Source of the DNA: JAHDCJ01 sp039028895 | Lineage (GTDB): Bacteria; Bacteroidota; Bacteroidia; Chitinophagales; Saprospiraceae | Assembly (NCBI GenBank): GCA_039028895.1 | Contig: JBCCHF010000004.1 | Location: 1-64,000 of the forward strand | Length of the DNA stretch: 64,000 bases | Reading direction: 5' to 3' | Shown: piece by piece, positions 54,753-63,484 of the stretch | Layout: each line of letters starts with the position of its first letter | Position numbering within the stretch: the first letter of the stretch is position 1 | Made by a program: the position numbers and the translations under genes | The notes under the pieces: model-generated | The model's database searches: none | Told to the model about the DNA's origin: nothing | Seen by the model: only the letters and a program-made list of their open reading frames with translations

Positions 54753-55445
54753 CTACAGTTTTCCTTCGTCTGCAAAACTAAAATAATCGGTTTCGGCAAT
54801 GATCAAATGGTCTAATACCGCAATATCAAATAAAGCACAGGCCTTTTTAATTTTCCTCGTAATTACAAGGTCATTTTCCGAAGGCATCAAATTCCCGGAA
54901 GGATGATTATGGCACAATATTATCGAAGTAGCAAAATGATCCAGTGCCATTTTGATAATCATTCTTATATCAACAACAGTCCCGGTTATCCCTCCCCTGC
55001 TTAACAAGGAAAGGGTATTCAGCCTATTACCACGGTTAAGCAACAAAACCCAAAACTCTTCAACTGGAAGGTCGCCTAATTTGGAACCCATTAGTTCAAA
55101 GACTGCTCTACTAGACTGGATTACCTGTTTGGGCAGGGTATCAGCATTTTGCCAACGGCGACCAAGTTCCATCGCTGCGGTAATGGTCACTGCTTTTGCA
55201 ACGCCTACGCCATTATACGTCATCAGGTCCACAACAGACCGCCTGGCAAAGGCTTTCAAGTTATTTTCAGACCCGGAAAGCATACGTCTCGCCAGACTCA
55301 CAGCACTCTCCCCTTTTGACCCCGACCCCAGCAAAATAGCTAATAACTCGGCATCTGTTAATCCACGTTGCCCTCTGGACAATAGTTTTTCTCGCGGCCG
55401 ATCACTCTCAGCCCATTGGCTTAAAGGGAAATGTTCTTTATACAT
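54753..55445 (-). CDS. radC: RadC family JAB-domain protein
   Basis: This 230-residue protein has an N-terminal helix-hairpin-helix (about 35-90, with YNGVGVAKAVTITAAMELG) and a C-terminal JAB1/MPN domain with the zinc motif HNHPSGN...D in ILCHNHPSGNLMPSENDL. Named for DNA repair, but the true role is unsettled. An in-frame 34-codon frame ends inside its start (8-base overlap). Confidence 0.94.
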   Translation of the reverse strand: MYKEHFPLSQWAESDRPREKLLSRGQRGLTDAELLAILLGSGSKGESAVSLARRMLSGSENNLKAFARRSVVDLMTYNGVGVAKAVTITAAMELGRRWQNADTLPKQVIQSSRAVFELMGSKLGDLPVEEFWVLLLNRGNRLNTLSLLSRGGITGTVVDIRMIIKMALDHFATSIILCHNHPSGNLMPSENDLVITRKIKKACALFDIAVLDHLIIAETDYFSFADEGKL

Positions 55446-55542
55446 TTTTGCAGTTTCTGTTTATCGCATAGTCTCCTCCGAGTGCCCCCGCTGTAACACC
55501 GCCTTCTATTCCAACGAGGTCTCTTGCTAAGGAAATGTGCAT
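55438..55542 (-). CDS. Candidate 34-codon reading frame overlapping the radC start
   Basis: An ATG at 55542 opens a 34-codon frame (MHISLARDLVGIEGG, then VTAGALGGDYAINRN...) ending 8 bases inside radC, as in translational coupling. The upstream sequence in another frame (NFSGLTVNIGEGSKALNKK) also looks protein-like, so the stretch could equally be the remnant of a frameshifted gene. No family recognised; chance is possible. Confidence 0.2.
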   Translation of the reverse strand: MHISLARDLVGIEGGVTAGALGGDYAINRNCKNV

Positions 55543-55634
55543 AACTTTTTGTTCAGGGCTTTGCTTCCTTCACCAATATTGACAGTCAATCCACTAAAAT
55601 TCCACAGATAATGCAACGTTTTTTTTCGGCATGA

Positions 55635-55671
55635 CAAAAAAAAAGCTTGCACCCTTTCCGGGTACAAGCTT
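55635..55671 (-). terminator. Intrinsic terminator of rpsT
   Basis: The stem AAGCTTG-ACCC with GGGT-CAAGCTT has one mismatch and a 5-base loop. An A-run on the plus-strand left gives a T-run on the minus strand, 26 bases past the rpsT stop. Confidence 0.9.
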
Positions 55672-55696
55672 CATAATTAGTATCTTGGAACTAAGC

Positions 55697-55948
55697 CTAG
55701 AGCGCATTCACCATACGGGTGAGTTTGCTTTTCAGGTTAGCAGCTTTATTCTTGTGAAGTTGATTGCGTTTCGCCAAACGATCGATCATAGAAATCACCT
55801 TTGGAAGGAAAGCCTGAGCTTCTTTCTTGTCAGTCATCTCACGTAACTTCTTCAAAGAAGAACGCATCGATTTTTTGTAGTAACGGTTGTGGAGCCTTTT
55901 TGTGGCATCCTGCCTCATTCTTTTCTTACACGATTTATGATGTGGCAT
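55697..55948 (-). CDS. rpsT: 30S ribosomal protein S20
   Basis: This 83-residue, strongly basic helical protein has the S20 opening (MPHHKSCKKRMRQDATKRLHN) and the C-terminal helix (LAKRNQLHKNKAANLKSKLTRMV). It binds 16S rRNA early in 30S assembly. Monocistronic with its own terminator, divergent from sucA. Confidence 0.96.
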   Translation of the reverse strand: MPHHKSCKKRMRQDATKRLHNRYYKKSMRSSLKKLREMTDKKEAQAFLPKVISMIDRLAKRNQLHKNKAANLKSKLTRMVNAL

Positions 55949-56119
55949 ATCTTATTTTTTGATTGTCATTTAAAACGGAGTGCAAATTTAGAGCGTTTTA
56001 GGCTTAAAACAAAAATTTCCTTTGAAATAATTTTCAAAAATCGTTTATTCTGATGCCTCAAAGCTACCATTCCTGCAAATTTCCTCCGATATTTGTATGC
56101 TTTAAACATCATTTGGATC

Positions 56120-58864
56120 ATGAGTGACTATTCCTACATTTTCAATGCGCATCCTACGTTTATCGAAGCGATGTACAAATCCTACCTGAAAAACCCAGAA
56201 TCAGTTGAAGATGGCTGGCGAACATTTTTCCAGGGATTTGACTTTGCAGCCCAAACCAATGGTACTTCCGAAACCGTCACTGCAAAAGCCTCCGGGCCAT
56301 TTCCTTTAAAAGAACTTTATGTATTCGCCCTGATATTTGCTTTCAGGAACAGGGGGCACTTACTGTCTAATACCAATCCAATCAGGCAGCGTCGTGACCG
56401 CAGAGCCACTCTTGACCTGGAAGACTATAGCCTGTCAGAAGAAGATCTCGACCAAAGATTCATCGCCGGACGTGACATCGAGATGGAAAACGCAACTTTA
56501 CGAGAGATCATTGACAGACTTCACAAAATCTATTGTGGGAATATTGGGTTCCAATTCAATTACATTGAAAAAAGAGACAAAAGACAATGGTTGAGGGAAG
56601 CTATAGAAACGGGTATGTCCAAAGGCTATGAACCCAGCCTTGAAAAGAAAAAGAGAATCCTCGAAAAATTAAATGGTGCCGTTGTCTTTGAAGAGTTTTT
56701 GCATAAAAAGTATGTTGGCCAAAAACGATTTTCACTCGAAGGAGGTGAAACTACAATAGCTGCTCTTGATGCCATCATCAATAAAGCTTCCGAAAGTGGC
56801 GTTGAAGAGGTTGTCATAGGCATGGCACATCGCGGAAGGCTGAATGTACTGGCCAATATCATGGGCAAGACCTACGAACAAATCTTTAACGAATTCGAGG
56901 GTACTGCTGAGCCAGATCAAACAATGGGAGATGGTGATGTAAAATATCACCTCGGCTATTCCTCTCAGGTAAAAGCATCGAATGGAAAGATCATGCAGCT
57001 TAAATTGACGCCTAACCCATCGCACCTGGAAGCCGTCAATCCGGTTGTTCAAGGGTTTGCAAGGGCTAAAGCTGATATTCTTTACGAAAGTGAATACGAT
57101 CGTATACTCCCCATTCTGATCCATGGTGATGCTGCAATCGCAGGACAAGGCATCGTTTATGAAGTAGCTCAAATGAGTAAGCTTGAGGGATATTATACCG
57201 GCGGAACCATTCACTTTGTTATTAATAACCAGATCGGGTTTACCACCAATTTTGATGATGCCCGATCTTCTACCTATTGCACATCAATCGCTTCAGCTAT
57301 TGAAGCACCGGTATTCCATGTTAATGGAGATGATCCGGAAGCCGTCCTGTTTGCCATGGAAATAGCCTTTGACTATCGGCAAAAATTTAATAGCGACGTT
57401 TTTATTGATATGGTATGTTACAGGCGTCACGGCCACAATGAGGGAGACGATCCAAAGTTCACCCAACCTCAGATGTATAATATCATCAACAAACACCCTG
57501 ACCCAAGAACACTTTATACCGAGTCATTGGTTAAAAGAGGTGATCTCGATACGGAACTTGCCAACAATATGGAAAAAGAGTTCTGGAATTCCCTTCAGGA
57601 CAGGCTCGATGATGTGAAGGAAAAACCTTTGCCTTACAACTACCAGGAACCCGAACAGGCATGGAGAGAACTGAAGAAAAAAACCACAGCAGAAGATTTT
57701 GAAGTATCTCCGGAAACCAGTATCAATAAAAAAGTGGTCAAACAAATCCTTGACCATATCTCCAATTTCCCGGAAGGATTTAAACCGTTGAGTAAGGTTA
57801 AACGCCTTTACAAAAACATGCGTAAGCTTATTGATGCTGGTAAAGTTGACTGGGCGCTTGCAGAACTAACAGCCTATGGTTCTATACTCCTTGACGGAAA
57901 GGATATCAGAATGAGCGGTCAGGATGTAAAAAGAGGTACTTTCTCCCATCGCCATGTCGTCATTAATAACGACGAGACCTTCGAAGAATACAATAGGCTG
58001 GGTAACATGAGCGACGACCAGGGAAAATTCAGAATCTACAACTCACTGTTGTCAGAGTTTGGCGTTCTTGGATTCGAGTTTGGATACTCCATGGCTTCAC
58101 CAAACTCGTTGGTGATCTGGGAAGCTCAGTTCGGTGATTTCTACAACGGAGCCCAGGTAATGATCGATCAGTTCATTTCTTCTTCAGAAAGTAAATGGCG
58201 GCGTATGAGCGGCCTTGTTATGTTACTGCCCCACGGCTATGCCGGCCAGGGACCTGAACACTCAAGTGCCAGGTTGGAGCGTTTTCTGCAAATGTGCGCT
58301 GAATACAATATGACCGTGGCGAATGTAACAACCCCGGCTAACTACTTCCACATACTCAGAAGGCAACTGGCAAGACCATTTCGGAAACCACTCGTCATTA
58401 TGTCTCCTAAATCGCTGTTAAGGCACCCCAGGTGTGTCTCGGATTTAGAGGATCTGTCTAAAGGTGGATTCCAGGAAATCTATGACGACCCGCAGGTCAA
58501 TTCTGCCACCAAAGCCAAAAAAGTGAAACGAGTGTTGTATTGTTCCGGAAAGGTTTATTACGATCTCCTTGAGCGAAAAATTCAGACCAAAAGAAATGAT
58601 ATTGCCATTGTCAGGCTGGAGCAGCTTTATCCTTTTCCTTCAACACAAATCAATAAACTGTCCGAGAAATATGGAAATGCCGAACCAATATGGGTTCAGG
58701 AAGAACCTTCCAATATGGGAGCATGGCAATACATACTAACATTTTTCAGGCGGACACCAATGCAGCTGATCGCCCGAAAATCAAGTGCTTCTCCTGCTAC
58801 AGGGTATCATAAACAGCATGAAAAGGAACAAAAGGATATAGTCGATAGAGCTTTTACCAAATAA
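56120..58864 (+). CDS. sucA: 2-oxoglutarate dehydrogenase E1 component
   Basis: From the ATG at 56120 the protein is 914 residues (MSDYSYIFNAHPTFIEAMY); an earlier TTG at 56093 adds nothing family-like. This thiamine-diphosphate enzyme decarboxylates 2-oxoglutarate in the TCA cycle. Landmarks are GMAHRGRLNVLAN, HLEAVNPVVQGFARAK, HGDAAIAGQGIVYE, the ThDP/Mg motif around GDDPEAV and YRRHGHNEGDDP, and the transketolase-like GQGPEHSSARLERFLQ. The E2 gene (sucB) does not follow; a terminator and then the TIR operon come next. Confidence 0.96.
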   Translation: MSDYSYIFNAHPTFIEAMYKSYLKNPESVEDGWRTFFQGFDFAAQTNGTSETVTAKASGPFPLKELYVFALIFAFRNRGHLLSNTNPIRQRRDRRATLDLEDYSLSEEDLDQRFIAGRDIEMENATLREIIDRLHKIYCGNIGFQFNYIEKRDKRQWLREAIETGMSKGYEPSLEKKKRILEKLNGAVVFEEFLHKKYVGQKRFSLEGGETTIAALDAIINKASESGVEEVVIGMAHRGRLNVLANIMGKTYEQIFNEFEGTAEPDQTMGDGDVKYHLGYSSQVKASNGKIMQLKLTPNPSHLEAVNPVVQGFARAKADILYESEYDRILPILIHGDAAIAGQGIVYEVAQMSKLEGYYTGGTIHFVINNQIGFTTNFDDARSSTYCTSIASAIEAPVFHVNGDDPEAVLFAMEIAFDYRQKFNSDVFIDMVCYRRHGHNEGDDPKFTQPQMYNIINKHPDPRTLYTESLVKRGDLDTELANNMEKEFWNSLQDRLDDVKEKPLPYNYQEPEQAWRELKKKTTAEDFEVSPETSINKKVVKQILDHISNFPEGFKPLSKVKRLYKNMRKLIDAGKVDWALAELTAYGSILLDGKDIRMSGQDVKRGTFSHRHVVINNDETFEEYNRLGNMSDDQGKFRIYNSLLSEFGVLGFEFGYSMASPNSLVIWEAQFGDFYNGAQVMIDQFISSSESKWRRMSGLVMLLPHGYAGQGPEHSSARLERFLQMCAEYNMTVANVTTPANYFHILRRQLARPFRKPLVIMSPKSLLRHPRCVSDLEDLSKGGFQEIYDDPQVNSATKAKKVKRVLYCSGKVYYDLLERKIQTKRNDIAIVRLEQLYPFPSTQINKLSEKYGNAEPIWVQEEPSNMGAWQYILTFFRRTPMQLIARKSSASPATGYHKQHEKEQKDIVDRAFTK

Positions 58865-58884
58865 CTTCGGTTAAACCCGAATAG

Positions 58885-58912
58885 AAAGCTTCCGATAATA
58901 AAAGCTTTTTCA
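58885..58912 (+). terminator. Intrinsic terminator of sucA
   Basis: The 7-bp stem AAAGCTT/AAGCTTT with a 10-base loop is followed by a few T and then C. It is modest in strength but separates sucA from the TIR operon. Confidence 0.6.
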
Positions 58913-58921
58913 AAATGTTTT

Positions 58922-58929
58922 TATTTTTG
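58922..58929 (+). promoter_or_regulatory. Possible -7 element of the TIR-caspase operon
   Basis: TATTTTTG fits TAnnTTTG and lies 65 bases before the TIR gene, after the sucA terminator. No TTG was seen at the expected upstream distance, so this is a weak call. Confidence 0.35.
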
Positions 58930-58994
58930 AATCTATCGTCACATATAAATATTGAACCTTTAACATGAATAATCTCTAAAGTCCCGATACCCCA

Positions 58995-60182
58995 ATGGAC
59001 GAAAAGAACCATATCAATATTTTTATCGCATATTCTGAAGAGGATTCCAAGTATCTCAGGAAGTTGGACCTTATGTTCAGTGTCTTGCGTGACACCCGAC
59101 TCAAATTGTGGTGGAAAGACCTTGTAGAGTTTGGAACTGACAAAGAGGAAGCGATCCAGAAACAGCTTGACTCAGCTGACATTATTTTATTACTCCTGAG
59201 CGCAGAATTTTTCGGCTCCGAGCATATTCACAAACTTGAGCTTAAACAAGCCCTGGAAAAACATAAGGACGGATCTGCACGGGTAATCCCTATCATTCTC
59301 AGATCTTGCCCATGGGATTTAAATGAAAGTTTCAAAAAACTTAAACCATTGCCTGAAAACGGCAAACCAGCTGTCCAGTGGGAATCGCTTGATGCAGCAT
59401 TCACCAATGTGGTCATCAATGTTCAGAATACTGTCATGAACATTCGAACCAAGTTAAATATCCAACCCGAGGTTAAGGAGGAAGTTGAGGCCATCCCAGA
59501 AATTCAGGAAAAATCTAAAGAAGTTTGGGACAAATCAGAGCCTCAGCAGGAGCAGATTTCATACCAGGCTTCTCATGAAAAGAACAATTCAATTTACGCT
59601 ATGCCCGGCGAATGGCAACCCGTCCTGCAAAGTAATGAGGACTTACAAGATTCATCGGCCCCCAAGGATCAAAATGATTTAGATGAAAATAAGGATGTCG
59701 ACAATCAAAACAATTTCCCTAAAACGACTCCTGAACAAAACCAGGCAGAATTAAAAAACAGGCTTCAACAATTAGCCAACGAAAACGGGTTTGAATTCAC
59801 TGAGTACCAGCGTAACCAGTTTCACATTCGAGTCACCTTCGACATGCCTGACAAAACTCAAAGATATCAGAGTGTATATACCTGGATTGCTGACATAGGA
59901 AAAGATAATAAACCCTGTATTTATATGAACACAAGGGTTGGAATTTATTCTCCCCAGGTCAACCTCTATGAATTCGCAAAGGAAGCTGCTTATGGCATCT
60001 ATTCTGCAATTACCATTGTTGATGACAAAGATACCAATGGTAATCCTTGCGAAACTATCATTTTACAAGCTGCTCCTAACCTTGAGTCTACAAACTACGA
60101 CCTGTTTAAACAGATTGTACTTGAAGTAGCAGCTACAGGTGATTTTCTTGAAGAGAAATACTTTGGCAAAGACTTTCACTAG
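58995..60182 (+). CDS. TIR-domain protein with CesT/YbjN-like C-terminal domain
   Basis: This 395-residue cytosolic protein starts with a TIR domain (about residues 5-150): NIFIAYSEEDSKY, the BB-loop region WWKDLVEFG, and LLLLSAEFFGSEHIHKLELKQAL. There E82 sits where the catalytic Glu of NAD-processing TIRs lies. A Gln/Asp/Asn-rich linker (about 155-250) looks disordered. The last 135 residues resemble the T3SS-chaperone/YbjN fold (VNLYEFAKEAAYGIYSAI, then LEEKYFG). TIR domains of this kind cleave NAD or make cyclic ADP-ribose signals. It is the first gene of the operon, 21 bases before the caspase-lipase gene. Substrate and trigger are unknown. Confidence 0.88.
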   Translation: MDEKNHINIFIAYSEEDSKYLRKLDLMFSVLRDTRLKLWWKDLVEFGTDKEEAIQKQLDSADIILLLLSAEFFGSEHIHKLELKQALEKHKDGSARVIPIILRSCPWDLNESFKKLKPLPENGKPAVQWESLDAAFTNVVINVQNTVMNIRTKLNIQPEVKEEVEAIPEIQEKSKEVWDKSEPQQEQISYQASHEKNNSIYAMPGEWQPVLQSNEDLQDSSAPKDQNDLDENKDVDNQNNFPKTTPEQNQAELKNRLQQLANENGFEFTEYQRNQFHIRVTFDMPDKTQRYQSVYTWIADIGKDNKPCIYMNTRVGIYSPQVNLYEFAKEAAYGIYSAITIVDDKDTNGNPCETIILQAAPNLESTNYDLFKQIVLEVAATGDFLEEKYFGKDFH

Positions 60183-60203
60183 CCAAATTCAACCAAAACC
60201 ACA

Positions 60204-63200
60204 ATGAAAACTATCCATGCTCTCCTCGTTGGAATTAATGACTATCATCCCCAATCCGGTGTTGCCTCACTGAAAGGCTGTGTAGGAGATACCCAGCGTA
60301 TTCACGACTTTCTGGTCAAACATTTTGGCAATAGCCATAAGATAAATGTAGCTCGACTGACCAATGAGGAATCCACTTACGATAATATCGTCAACCACTT
60401 TGGTGAACACCATCTGCTTAAAGCACAGGAAGGTGATACCATATTATTCTATTATAGTGGTCATGGTGCAAGAGAAAAAGCAGCGAAAGAGTTTGACAAG
60501 TATTTCCCGGAAGGCTATAATGAATCCATCGTTTGTTACGAGAGTCGCGCCCCAAATGGTAAAGATCTGGCCGATAAGGAAATGGCAGTTTTGGTTTCAA
60601 GATTGTCTGCCACAGGCGCTCATGTTGTCATTATTATGGACTGTTGTCACTCTGGCTCTGGCACCAAAGAGATTGGTGATTTTGAATTGGGCCTTAACAA
60701 ACAGACCTACGATAGGGAAAAACCACGGCCTTATGAGAGTTACCTCAATGGATGGTTTGCCCAAAATTTTCCAGGTGGTGAAGGTATTGATATCCCTACA
60801 GGAAAACATATCCTGCTTGCTGCATGTAAAGACAAAGAAAAAGCTTACGAACTAAAATCTAAAAAGGCCTTTTTTACCACTTTCCTCCTTAAAGTTCTGG
60901 AAAAACAAAACTCAGTCAGCTATGCAGATCTTTATTCAGAAACCAGGGCCTCAATGCGTCGCATGTCTGACGGGCAGCATCCCCAGTTTGAAACCTACGG
61001 TCATTTTGATGCTTTCAGTTCCTTTATCACTGGCGACAAAGCAGGTGAAGCAATGCATTTTCTCGCAACCATTGAAGACGATAAGTGGATCGTCCAATGT
61101 GGTGCCGTCAACGGCCTGCCCACTGATGCTGACAAAAAAGCCGAATTTGAGTTATTCCATGAAGGCCGATCGGTCGGATTTGCCAGCGCCACCAAAGTTG
61201 GCATCCAAAAATCAAACCTGCAGCTCGACTTTGAGCCGCATCCTGAAATAATGAATCTTCGAGCTAAATTAATCAGTCTACCAGACCCCGGCATTGCCGT
61301 CGAAACCGACCTCGATGAAAAAGGAAAGTTAAGGTTGGACGCCGCCTTAAAAGAACAACAGCCTGTTCACGTTGAATTTACGACTGAAAAAGGCGTTGCT
61401 CCTTACTTGCTGAAGGTCAGAGAATACGAAGTGCAGATTATCAACGCTAAAACCAACGCAAGACTAAGGACAATAAAAGGAGAAGATCACTATAAAGTGT
61501 TTGCAGACACCTTTTTACATCTTGATAAAATTGCCAAATGGGAAAAAGCACTCGCCCTCCAAAACCAGCAATCCAAACTAAGCCTTGACGATGTCGAGAT
61601 CATTCTTGAAGAAAAGCAAAGCGTTGAGACCATAGAACACAAAAGAGACCGAGTGGTAATTGACACCTCCAAATCAGGCGATCGTTACAATCCGGTCAAC
61701 ATCGGTGTCAAAATTGCCAATAACAATAAGTTCAGAGATCTGTTTTGTAGCTTGTTTTACTTTTCACAGGACTATATGATTATGTCCATCGAGACAAGGC
61801 GCATCCCTCCCGCTTCACAAGCCGTTTTTATACCAAAAAACACACTGGAGATTCTTCCCGGCTTCCATGAATCGACCGACATTTTCAAGGTTTACGTTTC
61901 AACCGAAAAGATTGATGACTTCCTGATTGGTCAGGAAGCAATCAGCCTTGGTGACATCGTAAGCTATGATGTCGAAAAAAGTTTATTTGGCGAGGACAAA
62001 GCCCTGGGTAGTACAGTAAAACCTGAGCAAAGATTTACAGGTCATGACTGGTTTACAAAAACCATGATCGTCAAAACTGTAGGCCAGGAAAATAAGGTAG
62101 GCAGCAAGTCTGTCGAAATGGCCGATGGTATGATCAAGGTAATGCCTCACGCCAGCCTTACGGCAAACCTGAGTATGACTATCGCTAATGCCGGCACAAA
62201 AGATATTGAGCAGGTAAGCATGGTGCCCAAGTTAATGGCTTTGGAAGGCATGGAAATGCTAAACTTTGGAGATACCAAAAAAGATGTTTATGGCAGTCCA
62301 AATGTATTGGAGTTAACCAATATTCAGGGCGATGCCAATCTAAAAGACAATCCGCTCGAGATCATGCTCAACACCACACTCGGAGAGGATGAGGACATGC
62401 TGCCCCTGACTTTCGATGGTGAACACTTGCTACCAATAGGAGAAGCGATAAAACAAGAAGACGGCACTGTTAAAGTGGAGATTCGTCACCTTCCGGAAAC
62501 ACAAACCGTTAACCGGAAAAGCGTTACCAAGGCCTTGAAAATGGTATTCATGAAGCTGGTATTACGCAAAACGGATCTCACAAAATTATGCTGGGTCGAC
62601 TATAGCGGCGATAAACCTAAGCGCGTTGAAAACGGTGTAGCCGAAAAGGTGGCTTCCGCAAAAAATATCATCATGGTTATCCATGGAATCATAGGTGACA
62701 CCATCGGACAATGCGAATGCATGCAGCGAGCCGTTGAGGAAGGGTCTTTCGACCTCGTTCTTTCTTTTGATTACGAAAATCTCAATACCCCAATCGAACA
62801 AACCGCCCAATTTCTCAAAGATAAACTGATTGCAGCTGGCCTGGATGAAGGTCACAACAAAAACTTCTGGATTCTCGCTCATTCAATGGGTGGCCTTGTG
62901 TCCAGGTATTTTATCGAGATACTGAACGGCAAGGCGATGGTTCGACACCTGATTATGGCAGGCACACCAAATGGCGGTTCATCTATTGGCGATTTAACAA
63001 CATATCGCGATTCGGCGATCACCCTCATGGGGTTTGTTTTGAACAGCTTTTCCGGTCTGGCAGTCCTTCCCTACCTGGCCCTTTTGCGTACCGTTTTAAA
63101 AGGTTCTCAGAAGGTTACCTATACCCTGGGGCAAATGAAAGAGAAGGGCAGTCAATTTATTAAGACACTTGAAAATAGTGCTCCTCCCGGTATACCATAT

Positions 63201-63476
63201 AGTATCATTGCTGGTCACCTATTCGAATTTATTGACAAGGACGAGGATGCTAAATCTCTGATGGATAAAATGTTTAAAATGGGCGGTAAGCTATTTTACG
63301 GAGACAGGCCCAATGACCTTGCCGTAGCCGTCGAGAGTATTAAGCATGTTCATCATGATAGTGTAGCTACTGAAAGAGTAGTTGATCTTCCCGGCCATCA
63401 CCTGAACTATTTCTCCCTCGAAGAAAGTGTAGATATAATTTATGATATTATTCAAAAGGGCATAGACGATAAATAA
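60204..63476 (+). CDS. Caspase-lipase fusion protein (C14 peptidase plus alpha/beta-hydrolase)
   Basis: This 1090-residue protein has no signal peptide. Residues 1-275 form a caspase (C14): HALLVGINDY, the catalytic His H87 in FYYSGHG, and the catalytic Cys C148 in MDCCHSG. A middle of about 540 residues is beta-rich, has Ig-like character (around 500-600) and matches no domain I can name. From about 820 the end is an alpha/beta-hydrolase of the lipase/PGAP1 type: HG827-828 oxyanion loop, nucleophile S894 in AHSMGG, probable D1038 in RPNDLAV, and H1065/H1066 in LPGHHLN. Both sites look intact. A membrane-lipid or protein-bound lipid substrate is likely for the lipase (inference). Expected role: effector of the upstream TIR signal. 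Confidence 0.9.
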   Translation: MKTIHALLVGINDYHPQSGVASLKGCVGDTQRIHDFLVKHFGNSHKINVARLTNEESTYDNIVNHFGEHHLLKAQEGDTILFYYSGHGAREKAAKEFDKYFPEGYNESIVCYESRAPNGKDLADKEMAVLVSRLSATGAHVVIIMDCCHSGSGTKEIGDFELGLNKQTYDREKPRPYESYLNGWFAQNFPGGEGIDIPTGKHILLAACKDKEKAYELKSKKAFFTTFLLKVLEKQNSVSYADLYSETRASMRRMSDGQHPQFETYGHFDAFSSFITGDKAGEAMHFLATIEDDKWIVQCGAVNGLPTDADKKAEFELFHEGRSVGFASATKVGIQKSNLQLDFEPHPEIMNLRAKLISLPDPGIAVETDLDEKGKLRLDAALKEQQPVHVEFTTEKGVAPYLLKVREYEVQIINAKTNARLRTIKGEDHYKVFADTFLHLDKIAKWEKALALQNQQSKLSLDDVEIILEEKQSVETIEHKRDRVVIDTSKSGDRYNPVNIGVKIANNNKFRDLFCSLFYFSQDYMIMSIETRRIPPASQAVFIPKNTLEILPGFHESTDIFKVYVSTEKIDDFLIGQEAISLGDIVSYDVEKSLFGEDKALGSTVKPEQRFTGHDWFTKTMIVKTVGQENKVGSKSVEMADGMIKVMPHASLTANLSMTIANAGTKDIEQVSMVPKLMALEGMEMLNFGDTKKDVYGSPNVLELTNIQGDANLKDNPLEIMLNTTLGEDEDMLPLTFDGEHLLPIGEAIKQEDGTVKVEIRHLPETQTVNRKSVTKALKMVFMKLVLRKTDLTKLCWVDYSGDKPKRVENGVAEKVASAKNIIMVIHGIIGDTIGQCECMQRAVEEGSFDLVLSFDYENLNTPIEQTAQFLKDKLIAAGLDEGHNKNFWILAHSMGGLVSRYFIEILNGKAMVRHLIMAGTPNGGSSIGDLTTYRDSAITLMGFVLNSFSGLAVLPYLALLRTVLKGSQKVTYTLGQMKEKGSQFIKTLENSAPPGIPYSIIAGHLFEFIDKDEDAKSLMDKMFKMGGKLFYGDRPNDLAVAVESIKHVHHDSVATERVVDLPGHHLNYFSLEESVDIIYDIIQKGIDDK

Positions 63477-63484
63477 CACATGGA

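Noticed and set aside
54952..55530. 192-codon plus-strand frame opposite radC
   Set aside because: It is a shadow of radC; the protein has no domain, and radC is certain on the minus strand.
56093..56119. Upstream TTG start of sucA
   Set aside because: The ATG at 56120 begins with the typical E1 N-terminus; the extra nine residues have no family match.
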